A DNA stretch of 64,000 nucleotides from Hwanghaeella grinnelliae (GCF_004005845.1 NZ_SADE01000001.1:248001-312000), one strand, 5' to 3'; counted from the first letter of the stretch, positions 8,384 to 17,539 are shown. The notes: generated by a model from the sequence alone, not told the origin. Numbers and translations: made by a program.

Positions 8384-8579
8384 TGTCCGGAATGAGCATG
8401 GCTTCAAGGCGTGCCATTTCATCCTTGAGCAGCAATTTTCGTTTTTTCAGCCGTTGGACTTGAAGTTGGTCGAAAGGGGCTTCTTCCAACAGCCGCGCGA
8501 TTACATCGTCCAAATCTCGATGTTCCAAGCGCAGCTCTTCCATCCGATGCTGGATCTGCTCTTCAGTCTGAAAATCCAT
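8373..8579 (-). CDS. YdcH family (DUF465) small protein
   Basis: 68 residues from ATG at 8579: MDFQTEEQIQHRMEELRLEH, then RDLDDVIARLLEE, then LQVQRLKKRKLLLKDEMARLE. This is the helical hairpin of the DUF465/YdcH family, whose signature includes LKKRKLLLKDE. Function is not established for the family. The longer frame back to 8795 runs into the divergent pfkA gene and is not used. Only a weak ribosome-binding site is seen. Confidence 0.8.
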   Translation of the reverse strand: MDFQTEEQIQHRMEELRLEHRDLDDVIARLLEEAPFDQLQVQRLKKRKLLLKDEMARLEAMLIPDIIA

Positions 8580-8706
8580 GGATGCCAGAAATCTCAAATA
8601 CCGGTAACGAGGGCCTCCGCCAGCATAACACACTTGTCTCGCGGTTCGGGTATGCTTTTCACCGGTATCTTCGCCGGGGGCAAGTTCGAAATTTAAGGAA
8701 AACGGA

Positions 8707-9816
8707 ATGGACGGACCAAAAGATATCAAGGCGATCGGTGTTCTGACCAGTGGCGGGGACTGTGCGGGGCTGAATGCGGCGATCCGCGCCGTCACTTACA
8801 GGGCCGCCGTCGGCTTTGGCTGGAAAGTCCTTGGTATCGAACAGGGGACGGCCGGTCTGATGCAACGGCCGGTACAGGCCCGCGCGTTGACCACGGACCT
8901 TTTCGATGGGGCCTTGTTGCGCTCGGGCGGAACCTTGCTGGGCACGACAAACAAGGGCAATCCCTTCGCCTTTCCCCGTTCGGACGGGACCGTCGAGGAC
9001 CGGAGCAACGAGGTTATCGAGGGCTATCGCAGTCTGGGGCTGGATGCTCTGATCGCCATTGGAGGGGACGGTAGCCAGGCGATCATTCGAAAACTCGCGC
9101 AGCAAGGCGGCATTGATCTGGTTTGTATCCCGAAAACGATCGATAACGATATCGGTGCGACGGAGGTGTCGATCGGATATGATACGGCCGTCCAGGTGGC
9201 GTCGGATGCGCTGGACAAGCTGCAGCCGACAGCCGCGAGCCATAGCCGAATCATGATTCTGGAGGTAATGGGGCGCGATGCGGGTCATATCGCACTAGCT
9301 TCCGGCATTGCCGGTGGTGCGGATATCATCCTGATTCCGGAAATTCCCTATTCCATCGATCATGTCGTGCAAAAGATCGAGGCATTGCGCCAGTCAGGTC
9401 GCAACTTCGCTCTAATCGTGGTCGCTGAAGCCTGCCCTGGGCCGGACGGGAAGGTAGTTGCCCGCGAAGGGCGGTACGGTGGGGTCGGACACGCCCTCGG
9501 TGAGGCATTGGAAAAGCGGGTCGATGCGGAACTGCGTGTGACGGTTTTAGGGCACCTTCAGCGCGGTGGCCAACCGAGCCCACGGGACCGTCTGATGGCG
9601 ACGGTGTTTGGAACCCATGCAGTCGATCTTGTCGCTTCCGGCCGATTTGACCGAACGGTCGTCTGGCGGAACCGGCAGGTAGACGACGTTCCTATTGAAG
9701 AGGCTATCGCGACCTATGCGAATGTAGCTGTCGACGGTCCGTTGGTTCGCGCCGCACGGGCCTTGGGCGTCAGTTTTGGGGATGCGGTGCCGGTGGTGTT
9801 GGGAGAAGCCGAATGA
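8707..9816 (+). CDS. pfkA: 6-phosphofructokinase
   Basis: 369 residues. GVLTSGGDCAGLNAAIR (11-27), GGDGS (119-123), PKTIDND (142-148) and VMGRDAGHIAL (about 189-199) are the PFK signatures for phosphate-donor and fructose-6-phosphate binding. It phosphorylates fructose 6-phosphate. Gly after GGD suggests ATP as donor, while Lys in PKTIDND is the residue usually linked with PPi enzymes; the combination is known from group III and some eukaryotic ATP-PFKs. The donor is therefore not settled by sequence. It is coupled to the TIGR02444 gene through ATGA. Confidence 0.9.
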   Translation: MDGPKDIKAIGVLTSGGDCAGLNAAIRAVTYRAAVGFGWKVLGIEQGTAGLMQRPVQARALTTDLFDGALLRSGGTLLGTTNKGNPFAFPRSDGTVEDRSNEVIEGYRSLGLDALIAIGGDGSQAIIRKLAQQGGIDLVCIPKTIDNDIGATEVSIGYDTAVQVASDALDKLQPTAASHSRIMILEVMGRDAGHIALASGIAGGADIILIPEIPYSIDHVVQKIEALRQSGRNFALIVVAEACPGPDGKVVAREGRYGGVGHALGEALEKRVDAELRVTVLGHLQRGGQPSPRDRLMATVFGTHAVDLVASGRFDRTVVWRNRQVDDVPIEEAIATYANVAVDGPLVRAARALGVSFGDAVPVVLGEAE

Positions 9817-10412
9817 CTGATGATCGAGGGCCGGATCTTTCGGCGGAAGATTTTCCACCCGCTGCGGAATCCTTGGCGCTGGACAATCCCTTTTGGCAGT
9901 TCTCCCTATCGGCATATAGCTCTTCGGCAGTGAGGGAAGCCTGCTTGGAAACCCAGGACCAGTATGGCGCGGATGTGAACTTGATGCTGTTGTGCTGTTG
10001 GGTCGGATTTTCCGGGGTGCGATTGGATGGCGCCGGCGTGAAGCGTCTCGATCGGCTTGTTGAAGGCTGGCGTAAAGAGGTCATAGGGCCGATTCGGACG
10101 GTGCGGCGGCGGTTGGTGGAGGCGGTCGGCCCCATGGGGCCGCAGGTCACGGCCAAATTCCGGGAAGATGTGAAAGCCGCCGAGTTGCAGGCCGAACAAA
10201 TCCAGCAGGCGGTTCTCTACCGAGCCCTAGAGACACTGCCGGGGCGGGATGCCCGGAACGCGGAACGGTCCGGTGTGGCACGGATGAATCTCACGCTTTA
10301 CCTGAAGGACGTTCGGGGGATCGACGATAAAGCCGTGCTAAAAGAAATTGTCGAGGCGACGGTTCTCGGCTGCCGTGATGAATTGGAGAAAGAAGAAGAC
10401 GAAACCACGTAG
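9813..10412 (+). CDS. TIGR02444 family protein
   Basis: 199 residues. NPFWQFSLSAYSSSAVREACLETQDQYGADVNLMLLCCW near residues 25-65 is the hallmark of the TIGR02444 (DUF2390) family; a long helical C-terminus follows. Function is unknown. It overlaps the pfkA stop by ATGA, so it is made with phosphofructokinase, but this does not by itself imply a glycolytic role. Confidence 0.8.
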   Translation: MTDDRGPDLSAEDFPPAAESLALDNPFWQFSLSAYSSSAVREACLETQDQYGADVNLMLLCCWVGFSGVRLDGAGVKRLDRLVEGWRKEVIGPIRTVRRRLVEAVGPMGPQVTAKFREDVKAAELQAEQIQQAVLYRALETLPGRDARNAERSGVARMNLTLYLKDVRGIDDKAVLKEIVEATVLGCRDELEKEEDETT

Positions 10413-10421
10413 GCCGATACG

Positions 10422-10443
10422 CGCACCCCAGGCGGGGGCGTTT
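10422..10443 (+). terminator. possible terminator after the pfkA operon
   Basis: CGC(A)CCCC pairs with GGGGGCG around AGGC with one bulged A, followed by only TTT. It sits between convergent genes. The short T tract keeps confidence low. Confidence 0.3.
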
Positions 10444-11059
10444 ATGAGTTGCGCAGTTTTTCGTTCTGCGCCCTGATGGCATCGATCAGCGCGCCGACTT
10501 GGCCGTCGTTCCGCCGGATTACCGCAGCGTATTCGTCTCGCTGCGTTACCAGCATGGACAATCCCTCAATCACAATGTCGAATATCCGCCAGCTGTCATC
10601 ATGGGGCGTCAATCGCCATTCGATCGTAACGGGGGGAGCATCTCCATTTTGCTTCAACGTGCTGGAAACGACCTTTTGCCCGCGGCTGCCGTCCCGAACT
10701 CCGCCAACGTTGAATTCCTGCCCATTATAGCTCGCGAAACGCCAAGCATAGGTGACGACGACGTTATCTTCCAAGGCGCTACGAAAAGCGTCGATCTCCT
10801 CATCGCTAGCCTTGCGTCGGAACGGCCCCAGCAGAAAATTGGACACATTCTCCAGGTCGAAACCGTCCTGCAACATAGTGCGGAAACGTTCTTGACGCTC
10901 TTCGGGGGGAATATCCGGGGCTGTCAGATTTTCAATGGCACCCGCCGCCAGCCGGGCGATGAAAGCATCGGGGCTTTCACCGGCCATCACCGGCTGGATT
11001 GGGCATAGCCAAGCAAACGTTAAAAGGGCAACGAACAGGCGACGGCTGATCTTGATCAT
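10442..11059 (-). CDS. MlaC/Ttg2D family phospholipid-binding protein
   Basis: 205 residues with a signal peptide (MIKISRRLFVALLTFAWLCP, then cleavage near VMAGES). The MlaC pattern follows: RFRTMLQDGFDLENVSNFLLGPFRR, then FRSALEDNVVVTYAWRF, then EWRLTPHDDSWRIFDIVIEGLSM. MlaC shuttles phospholipids across the periplasm between the MlaA-porin complex and MlaFEDB in the inner membrane. It lies 19 bases after mlaA on the same strand. No mlaFEDB genes are in the window, so the pair is detached from the ABC part. Confidence 0.85.
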   Translation of the reverse strand: MIKISRRLFVALLTFAWLCPIQPVMAGESPDAFIARLAAGAIENLTAPDIPPEERQERFRTMLQDGFDLENVSNFLLGPFRRKASDEEIDAFRSALEDNVVVTYAWRFASYNGQEFNVGGVRDGSRGQKVVSSTLKQNGDAPPVTIEWRLTPHDDSWRIFDIVIEGLSMLVTQRDEYAAVIRRNDGQVGALIDAIRAQNEKLRNS

Positions 11060-11078
11060 CGCGATGCCCCCGGTATTC

Positions 11079-11894
11079 CTACTGAACCAGTGCGGCTTTC
11101 GCTTTGCCGTCGTCGTCTTCGTCAATCTCGAAATTGACGGACGGGATCGGCGCGCCTTCGGCTTCGTCGCCGTTGCGGATCATGTTTTCGCGCTGCTGAT
11201 GATACAGGCTGCGGATGGTTGCGTAGAAGTCGAGCGATGTCGCTTCCAGATCCTCGAGCTGTTTCATATTGCGCGAACGCGTGTCGACCGTTTCAAGCAC
11301 ACGCCGGCCAATGGCGATGACGGTGGGAAGATCCTTGTCGGAATTGATGCCCCACCAAGTGATCGGGTCCATGAAGTAGTCGGGAACCATGCCGACGGTG
11401 TCACGCAGATTCGACGGGCCGAGAATCGGCAGCATCAGGTATGGACCTTCACTGGTCCCCCAGACGCCAAGCGTTTGCCCGAAATCTTCCGGCCGATAGG
11501 CAATACCCTTGCCGTTGCCGTTGGCAACGTCGAACAGCCCGCCCAAACCGATGATCGTGTTGGTCAGGAACCGCCCGACCGTATCGCTGGCGCCTTGAAT
11601 GTCGCCCTGCAACAGGTTGTTTGCCAGAATGACCGGCGTTTTCAGATTCCGCAGGAAGTTCCGGATGCTGTCCTTGATGCCGCCCGGCAGTTCGCCGTAC
11701 AGCGATGCGAAGGGACGAACAATGACCTTATCAAGTGCGAGGTTCACATCGAAGATGACGCGGTTCACATCCTCAAACGGGTCGTTGACCACAGTCGCCG
11801 AGGTCCCCGCAGTATTTTGAGGCGTGGCGCAGGACGCCAATCCAAGTGCCAGGGTACATACCATAAAAAACTGCAGAAGCCGCTGGATGTTCAT
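11079..11894 (-). CDS. mlaA: MlaA (VacJ) family outer-membrane lipoprotein
   Basis: 271 residues from ATG at 11894. It has a lipoprotein signal with lipobox LASC, then the MlaA core: NDPFEDVNRVIFDVNLALDK, GGIKDSIRNFLRNLKTPV and NNLLQGDIQGASDTVGRFL, then EDFGQTLGVWGTSEGPYLMLPILGPS. MlaA removes misplaced phospholipids from the outer leaflet of the outer membrane and passes them to MlaC, encoded immediately downstream. The C-terminal tail is acidic (FEIDEDDDGKAKA). Confidence 0.9.
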   Translation of the reverse strand: MNIQRLLQFFMVCTLALGLASCATPQNTAGTSATVVNDPFEDVNRVIFDVNLALDKVIVRPFASLYGELPGGIKDSIRNFLRNLKTPVILANNLLQGDIQGASDTVGRFLTNTIIGLGGLFDVANGNGKGIAYRPEDFGQTLGVWGTSEGPYLMLPILGPSNLRDTVGMVPDYFMDPITWWGINSDKDLPTVIAIGRRVLETVDTRSRNMKQLEDLEATSLDFYATIRSLYHQQRENMIRNGDEAEGAPIPSVNFEIDEDDDGKAKAALVQ

Positions 11895-12190
11895 AATCTG
11901 ACACCAATCCCCATACTCGACCAAGTTCCATACGTCCGAGAGTGAACTATCAAACGCCACCCAGCTACAACGCCAATCTCTATCCTACAAGCATCGGGCT
12001 GACCGCGCTCGCTTAATGTTAATCGCAACACCGGCCACCGTCCTTATTTTTCCCAATTCCCACCCAATCTTGGATAAGAGGGAAACTTAAGCTCCGGAGC
12101 CGTAAGAGACTGTAAATGTTGTATTCCTGGGGAACCTCGCGCCGAATTTCTCTCCTCAAACTAGCCATATCACGCTTGCCGACCACTGAC

Positions 12191-12206
12191 TGTGACCGCG
12201 CTCACG
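12191..12206 (+). promoter_or_regulatory. CRP/FNR-type site
   Basis: TGTGACCGCGCTCACG matches TGTGA-N6-TCACA at nine of ten positions. It lies about 155 bases upstream of the thioesterase start. It is a single motif match with no other support; a related but poorer copy (TGACCGCGCTCGC) is near 12000. Confidence 0.3.
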
Positions 12207-12240
12207 GCTCTCTCATTGTGCCCTCCGGTAGCACAGCATT

Positions 12241-12265
12241 TGCTTATCAGCCAAAGAGATAAGCA
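12241..12265 (+). repeat. 8-bp inverted repeat upstream of thioesterase gene
   Basis: TGCTTATC and GATAAGCA are exact reverse complements separated by nine bases. No T tract follows, so an operator or leader hairpin is more likely than a terminator. It is 93 bases before the chosen start. Confidence 0.4.
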
Positions 12266-12357
12266 TCAGGCAAATCGGAATCTTACAGGGTGTTGCATTT
12301 TTGTCGCGTTTCGGCGAAGCCTCCCGATCACCAAACGCTTTAGGGGGTATGAAGGAT

Positions 12358-12864
12358 ATGAGCCAGGATACGACTTTGACAGATATTGACCCAGCGCTGA
12401 TCGCCGGGTGCACCCTGCGTGTTGCGCCGGATTGGATCGACGCCAATGGGCATATGAACGTGGCTTATTATGTTCAGGCGTTCGATCAGGCGACGGACTA
12501 TTTTTTGGAGCGTATCAATCTGGGCTGGTCGTACCTTGAGAAAGACAACGGTTCGACCTTCACGGCGGATATGAACGTGTCTTACATCAACGAGGTCCAT
12601 TTGGACGCGCCATTGGCGTTTACGACCCAGTTGATTGGTTTTGACGACAAGCGGGTTCACTATTTTCATCAAATGTTTCATGCGGAAGAAGGGTTCCTTG
12701 CGGCGACCAACGAGTGCCTAAGCCTTCATGTTGATATGTCGACCAGGAAGGTCGCACCGATTCCGTCGGCACAGGTTGCCTTGCTGCAGGAAATTCAAGA
12801 AAGACAAGCGCATTTGCCCGCACCGAGCAGGCTGGGCAGGGTCATGAAGACTAAATCAAAATAA
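12358..12864 (+). CDS. hotdog-fold thioesterase family protein
   Basis: 168 residues. RVAPDWIDANGHMNVAYYVQAFDQATD is the 4-hydroxybenzoyl-CoA thioesterase-type active-site helix (D/N-G-H-MN-x-x-Y), and the later strands FTADMNVSYINEVHLDAPLAF and HYFHQMFHAEEGFLAAT fit the hotdog fold. It is likely to hydrolyse an acyl-CoA; the acyl group is not predictable. ATG at 12358 is used; ATG at 12349 after AGGGGG is an equally possible start and adds three residues. Confidence 0.75.
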   Translation: MSQDTTLTDIDPALIAGCTLRVAPDWIDANGHMNVAYYVQAFDQATDYFLERINLGWSYLEKDNGSTFTADMNVSYINEVHLDAPLAFTTQLIGFDDKRVHYFHQMFHAEEGFLAATNECLSLHVDMSTRKVAPIPSAQVALLQEIQERQAHLPAPSRLGRVMKTKSK

Positions 12865-13092
12865 TGAAAATTCGCCCTTCGCCTTTTGTGCCCGCCAGGG
12901 TGAATATCGCTATTTCTAGTGCCCTTGGCGTGTCGGTGGCTGATTTCATGGCACTTTGACGATTGAAGATGGATCAAAAGCATTGAGCGTGCTTTCTATT
13001 TTCCCTAACTTAAAGAAGGCAGGGTATGGGAATTTGGCACGAAAAGGATTTCGTCGCCGGGTTTGCGTGTAGGGAAGTGCGGAGAAAATAGG

Positions 13093-14145
13093 GTGGAGTT
13101 CTCAGAGGGATTGGCGGAAGCCATGGAGTTTGCTCAATCGGCTTTGGCGCTGATGGAGAGCAATTCTGTACCTCCAACTCCAGAGAATTTTGCGATTTGG
13201 TACGCGCATGCGACGGGCCGAATGCCGGATCTGAGCAAGGAGGTCGCAGCACTTCTGGATCAACCGGGCGCGATTACACCGGAACGCAATCGGGAAATTT
13301 ACGAACGATATCTGGGTGGGCCGCCGGACGATTTGATCGTTCAGCGAACCGGTGCTCGGATGGAAGAGGAAATCGCTGGGCTCCTCTCGGTTATTTCGTC
13401 GGCGACCGGGGATGCGGAAAATTTCCAGACATCAATTCAGGAAAATCTGCGCGACCTGACGAAGGACCAAGGCTTCGAGGGCATAACCAGGGCCATGAAG
13501 AGTTTGGTGGACGAAGCACAGAAGATGCAGTCTTCCAATTCCGAGATGCAAAGACGGTTGGAGGCATCCTCAAAGGAAATCGTGTCCTTGCGGGAAAACT
13601 TGGCGGAAGTGCAACGCGAAGCGCTGACCGACGGACTGACTGGAATTGCCAACCGCAAGATGTTCGATATGACGATGGATCGGGCCATTGAAACTGCGGC
13701 ACGGACCGGCGAGCCGTTTTGTTTGGCCATGACCGACATCGATTTCTTCAAGAAATTCAACGACAACTATGGCCATCAAACCGGAGACCAGGTTCTGAAA
13801 CTGGTCGCCAAGATTCTGGAAGGTAGTGTCCGGGACGGCGAAACGGCGGCCCGCTATGGCGGGGAGGAGTTCGCCCTGATTCTGCCGGGATCGAAACTGG
13901 ATGAAGCGCATGTTGTTTGCGAACGTGTGCGTGAATTGGTCAGTTCGAAACAGATCCGTAACCGCAGCACCGGGGAATCGATGGGCAACATCACTTTGTC
14001 GCTGGGGATAGCCTTGTTTAAACCGGGCGACTCACCGACCGACTTGGTCCAGCGCGCTGATGCCGGCTTGTATTTCGCCAAGCAACACGGCCGGAATCAG
14101 ACAGTCGTAGAAACCCAGCTGGAGGCTGAAGTCGCCGCGGGGTAA
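13093..14145 (+). CDS. diguanylate cyclase (GGDEF)
   Basis: 350 residues. The N-terminal about 150 residues are helical with no recognised sensor domain (AMEFAQSALALMESNSVPPTPENFAIWYAHATG). A coiled segment (QSSNSEMQRRLEASSKEIVSLRENL) leads to a complete GGDEF domain: DGLTGIANRKMFD, MTDIDFFKKFNDNYGHQTGDQVLK and RYGGEEFALILP. It should make c-di-GMP from GTP. The inhibitory site RxxD is RDGE here, so product inhibition may be weak. GTG at 13093 is chosen because GGAG lies eight bases upstream; the longer TTG start at 13063 has none. Confidence 0.85.
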   Translation: MEFSEGLAEAMEFAQSALALMESNSVPPTPENFAIWYAHATGRMPDLSKEVAALLDQPGAITPERNREIYERYLGGPPDDLIVQRTGARMEEEIAGLLSVISSATGDAENFQTSIQENLRDLTKDQGFEGITRAMKSLVDEAQKMQSSNSEMQRRLEASSKEIVSLRENLAEVQREALTDGLTGIANRKMFDMTMDRAIETAARTGEPFCLAMTDIDFFKKFNDNYGHQTGDQVLKLVAKILEGSVRDGETAARYGGEEFALILPGSKLDEAHVVCERVRELVSSKQIRNRSTGESMGNITLSLGIALFKPGDSPTDLVQRADAGLYFAKQHGRNQTVVETQLEAEVAAG

Positions 14146-14358
14146 AGCCTGTTGTTGCGGCGGGATGGGCATGAATGCAAATGCCGTCCCTGACAGGGCC
14201 GTTGCGCACAATTCTTCGGACAATTGGAAGCAGTATGCTCTTCGGCAAAGGAGCTTGTCGGGATACCGCAGCATGCTGGGTTGATCCCGGGTAATGCGTT
14301 TCCTACTGTCGCCGCACCAAATACCATAGTGGACCGGACCGAAAGCGAGGCGTCGAAC

Positions 14359-15207
14359 ATGCGTTTTGAAGGTACAGATAGTTACGTCGCGACAGAGGAT
14401 CTGAACATGGCGGTCAATGCGGCCGTCACCTTGCAGCGACCCCTTTTGGTCAAAGGTGAACCGGGAACCGGGAAAACGGTCCTGGCGCATGAAGTGGCGC
14501 AAGCCCTGGGTCGGCCGTTGTTGGAATGGCATGTCAAATCGACGACAAGGGCACAGCAGGGCCTATACGAATACGATGCGGTTAGCCGCCTGCGGGACAG
14601 TCAGTTAGGTGATGAGCGTGTTCACGACATCCGGAATTACATTAACCGAGGCAAGATGTGGGAAGCCTTCGACGCCGATGTCGCGCCGGTTCTGCTGATT
14701 GATGAGATTGATAAGGCCGATATCGAGTTTCCGAACGACCTTCTGCTTGAGTTGGATCGTATGGAATTCTTCGTTTACGAGACGCAAGAGACAGTGAAGG
14801 CGAAACATCGACCCGTCGTCATCATTACGTCGAACAACGAAAAGGAGCTACCGGACGCGTTCCTGCGCCGTTGTTTCTTCCACTATATCAAGTTTCCCGA
14901 CCGGGACGTGATGGAGCAGATCGTCAATGTCCATTTTCCGGACATCAAGAAACTGCTGCTGCGGGAAGCATTGACTGTCTTTTATGAGGTCCGTGACGTT
15001 AAAGGGTTGAAAAAGCGCCCGTCGACATCCGAATTGTTGGACTGGATCAAGCTTCTGATGGCGGAAGACATTCCGCCCGAGGTGTTGCGCCAAGAGGATC
15101 CAAGTCAGGCGATCCCGGTTCTTCACGGTGCGCTTTTGAAGAACGAGCAGGATGTTCACTTGTTCGAACGGTTGGCCTTCATGGCACGACGTGACGGCGG
15201 CCGGTAG
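14359..15207 (+). CDS. MoxR-family AAA+ ATPase
   Basis: 282 residues. Walker A GEPGTGKT, Walker B VLLIDEIDKAD, sensor-type NN in VIITSNNEKELPDAFLRRCFFHYI. MoxR ATPases act as chaperones that load metals or assemble complexes together with a VWA-domain partner; a CoxE-like VWA gene lies 2.3 kb downstream on the same strand. ATG at 14359 (MRFEGTDSYVATEDL) has GAGG eight bases upstream; the 45 codons before it are not family sequence. It is followed by a small conserved gene and a GNAT gene. Confidence 0.88.
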   Translation: MRFEGTDSYVATEDLNMAVNAAVTLQRPLLVKGEPGTGKTVLAHEVAQALGRPLLEWHVKSTTRAQQGLYEYDAVSRLRDSQLGDERVHDIRNYINRGKMWEAFDADVAPVLLIDEIDKADIEFPNDLLLELDRMEFFVYETQETVKAKHRPVVIITSNNEKELPDAFLRRCFFHYIKFPDRDVMEQIVNVHFPDIKKLLLREALTVFYEVRDVKGLKKRPSTSELLDWIKLLMAEDIPPEVLRQEDPSQAIPVLHGALLKNEQDVHLFERLAFMARRDGGR

Positions 15208-15282
15208 TCGGCGGAGAGTAGTAACGACGCCGGGCAGAACTTGACCAATTTGGTTCAATCCGGGCGACCTGGGAGGGGCGGC

Positions 15283-15603
15283 ATGAGCGACAATGTATTG
15301 ATTACCGTTTTCCTGAAGCATCAGCAGGACAAGAATCTGGGCGAGATCAACGCAAAACTGGATGAGGGCGAGTTCTGGGCCGATTTCCCGCCGGATGGGG
15401 TAGAGGTTGTGTCTTGGTATGTGATGATGGGCATTGGTCAGGTCGCGACCCTGAGCGTGCCGCCGGGCCGCCTGCGTGAGGTGAACCTCGCCATTGAGAA
15501 AAAGGCCTGGGGTGCGTTTTCCACGGAATTTTACCCGACATACGATTTCCGACCGGTGCAGGAAAAGCTGCGGGCAGACGCCAAGGCAAAACGCGCGGGC
15601 TGA
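15283..15603 (+). CDS. small conserved protein between MoxR and GNAT genes
   Basis: 106 residues starting MSDNVLITVFLKHQQDKNLGE. It is soluble and looks like an alpha-beta ferredoxin-like fold: strand VLITVFLKH, helix NLGEINAKLDEGEF, strand VEVVSWYVMMGIGQVATLSV, helix RLREVNLAIEKKAW. No catalytic motif or known domain is recognised. GGGAGG is seven bases ahead of the ATG. It lies 75 bases after the MoxR gene and 49 before the GNAT gene, so it is probably cotranscribed with both. Confidence 0.6.
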   Translation: MSDNVLITVFLKHQQDKNLGEINAKLDEGEFWADFPPDGVEVVSWYVMMGIGQVATLSVPPGRLREVNLAIEKKAWGAFSTEFYPTYDFRPVQEKLRADAKAKRAG

Positions 15604-15652
15604 CCCAAGGCGCCGTGCTGTTCGGCAAGCATTACTTGAGAGGGACTTACCT

Positions 15653-16150
15653 GTGACCGATGGTATTTCGCTGCGCGACATATCGAAAGAAGATGCCGCG
15701 GCGATCACCGCGTTGAACAATGCGGCCGTTCCCAATGTGAATGCGCTTGAAGAGGATGCTCTTTATACCCTGGCGATGTCAGCGGATTACGCGCGCGTCG
15801 CGGTCGGGGAGGATGGCATTGCCGGCATGATGTTGGCTTTTGGCCCGGGGGTATCCTACGGCAGTCCGAATTATCAGTGGTTCGATGCGCGGTATAGGGA
15901 TTTTTTCTATGTTGACCGTATCGTGGTTGCTGAAACGGCCCGCGGACAGGGAATTGGAAAACGGCTCTATGAAGACGTGGTGGCTTTTTCCGCGGGTAGA
16001 GCTGAATGCCTTGCCTGCGAAGTGAACGAACGCCCACCGAATCCTGGCTCAATGCGTTTTCACAAGACCCTCGGTTTTAATGTCGTCGGCAGTCAGGAAA
16101 CTGAGGGCGGCGCGAAAAGCGTTGCCATGATGGTCTGGCAGTTGCCTTGA
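15653..16150 (+). CDS. GNAT family N-acetyltransferase
   Basis: 165 residues from GTG at 15653 with GAGAGGG upstream. The acetyl-CoA loop is VDRIVVAETARGQGIGKRLYEDVV (motif A, R/Q-x-x-G-x-G/A) and motif B is SMRFHKTLGFNVVGSQET. It transfers an acetyl group to an unknown amine. The frame remains open to 15494 across the preceding gene, but that extension is not GNAT-like. Confidence 0.82.
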   Translation: MTDGISLRDISKEDAAAITALNNAAVPNVNALEEDALYTLAMSADYARVAVGEDGIAGMMLAFGPGVSYGSPNYQWFDARYRDFFYVDRIVVAETARGQGIGKRLYEDVVAFSAGRAECLACEVNERPPNPGSMRFHKTLGFNVVGSQETEGGAKSVAMMVWQLP

Positions 16151-16201
16151 CCTTTCTGTCCGCGTCGATAACCAGGACGTTCAGTCGCACAACTTAGAAG
16201 T

Positions 16202-17293
16202 CTACAGGGCCGAAGTCTCAGCGCTTCGCCAGGCGTCGAGCACGCGTTCGGCACCGGAAACGCCGATCCGCTCAAAATACTCCATTATTTTCAGGTAATC
16301 CTCTGAGTCCCGATACCGTGTCACATCGCCGGCACCGTGAAGATGGCAGAGGATGTCGGAAAAGGAATATCGGTCTATTCCTGACGCCTTGCAGGCGATG
16401 GCCAGTGCTTCAGGCCCTGAATCATAAAGAATTTTGGCGAATGTATTGTCGCCGAGTCGGGTGAATTCCCGGAACAGCGCTTCGAATCGAAGAATATCGC
16501 CATCCTCCAATGCCCGGACCAAAACACGCGGATGCGGCCGGTAGCCGGAAGACGGATCGGCCGATCCATTGGCGGAAGCAAGGCCAACCATTTCCGAAGT
16601 GAGGGACTCGTCCTCAACCGCATGCTCAATCGCGCGGTCCATATCGTCGGCAATGGCATCCATGCCGCCCAGCTTGGACGAGAGATAGTCGCGCAGTGCC
16701 GCTCCGACCCATCCGATCATGCGTTTGGCCAAATCAGGCGGCAGATCGGCGCGATAGGCAAGGGGGCCGCGAATTTCATCCATCAGATACGAAGATTCGA
16801 CCAGCTTGTTGAACGTGTCTTCGTTCAGTTCCGCATTCTCATTCTGTAGAAGCGAGTTGATGACAGCCGGGTCGTTCGTGTCGACCAGCGTCTCTGAAAC
16901 GTCGCCCGACACATGGGCGCGTTTGGCAATCGCGATTTGGTGTTGCTGCGTATGCTCCAGGATCAGGCGGATCAGATCGACATCCTGCAACAACGGGCTC
17001 TTGGTCAGCACCGGATGGGCTACTTCGATGACGTCGTTGGCCAGCGCCATGAGTATGTCGTGTGGCGCATCGGTGCGTTCAGCAAGGCTTTCGGCCAAGG
17101 CCCGGCGAACGTTCATCTCAACCTGATGGATCAGATGACGCAGAATATCGTAGACGATGTTCTGCTCCGTTTCGCTTAATTTACGACCGGTAGACAGAAC
17201 GAGACGGCTGAGCGATTCGGCGAGAAGGTTCCTATCCCGCTTGTTCGGGCTCTTGGCGACTTCGACAAGTTCGCGCAGCGTATATTTCGCCAT
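16202..17293 (-). CDS. DUF2336 domain protein
   Basis: 363 residues, all-helical with HEAT-like repeats: SRLVLSTGRKLSETEQNIVYDILRHLI, VRRALAESLAERTDAPHDILMALANDVIEVAHPVL and AIAKRAHVSGDVSETLVDTNDPAVINSLLQN. This is the DUF2336 pattern, an alphaproteobacterial family of uncertain function. GGGAAGCGGG precedes the ATG. It is transcribed against the MoxR-GNAT group and divergently from the VWA gene. Confidence 0.75.
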   Translation of the reverse strand: MAKYTLRELVEVAKSPNKRDRNLLAESLSRLVLSTGRKLSETEQNIVYDILRHLIHQVEMNVRRALAESLAERTDAPHDILMALANDVIEVAHPVLTKSPLLQDVDLIRLILEHTQQHQIAIAKRAHVSGDVSETLVDTNDPAVINSLLQNENAELNEDTFNKLVESSYLMDEIRGPLAYRADLPPDLAKRMIGWVGAALRDYLSSKLGGMDAIADDMDRAIEHAVEDESLTSEMVGLASANGSADPSSGYRPHPRVLVRALEDGDILRFEALFREFTRLGDNTFAKILYDSGPEALAIACKASGIDRYSFSDILCHLHGAGDVTRYRDSEDYLKIMEYFERIGVSGAERVLDAWRSAETSAL

Positions 17294-17539
17294 CCCGCTT
17301 CCCCAATGATAAGGTGATTTCGGTAAAGCTTCCCGTTAAATCGGCAAAGCTACCGAGTGATCATAAACGGACGCATGCCGACCGATTCGATTGATCACAG
17401 CAATCCGCCAATTTTGGCAAATCCAGTAAAACAAATGCCAAGGGCATTGTCTGCCGGAAAAATGTAAAGTTTGCAGTTGTTTGCAAGATAGGTGCGGCGG
17501 GACTTGCGTCCCGTTAGGGGGCGGAGTACGACCGAGGTC

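Larger units (their letters stand above)
11895..12357. other. intergenic region between mlaA and thioesterase gene
   Basis: 463 bases, AT-richer than its surroundings, serving as the divergent upstream region of mlaA (minus) and the thioesterase gene (plus). No convincing ORF or RNA gene was seen. Two small elements are listed separately: a CRP-like half-palindrome at 12191 and an inverted repeat at 12241. Confidence 0.5.

Noticed and set aside
11895-12357. Minus-strand 77-codon frame at 12213-12446
   Set aside because: Overlaps the thioesterase start and lacks any family character.
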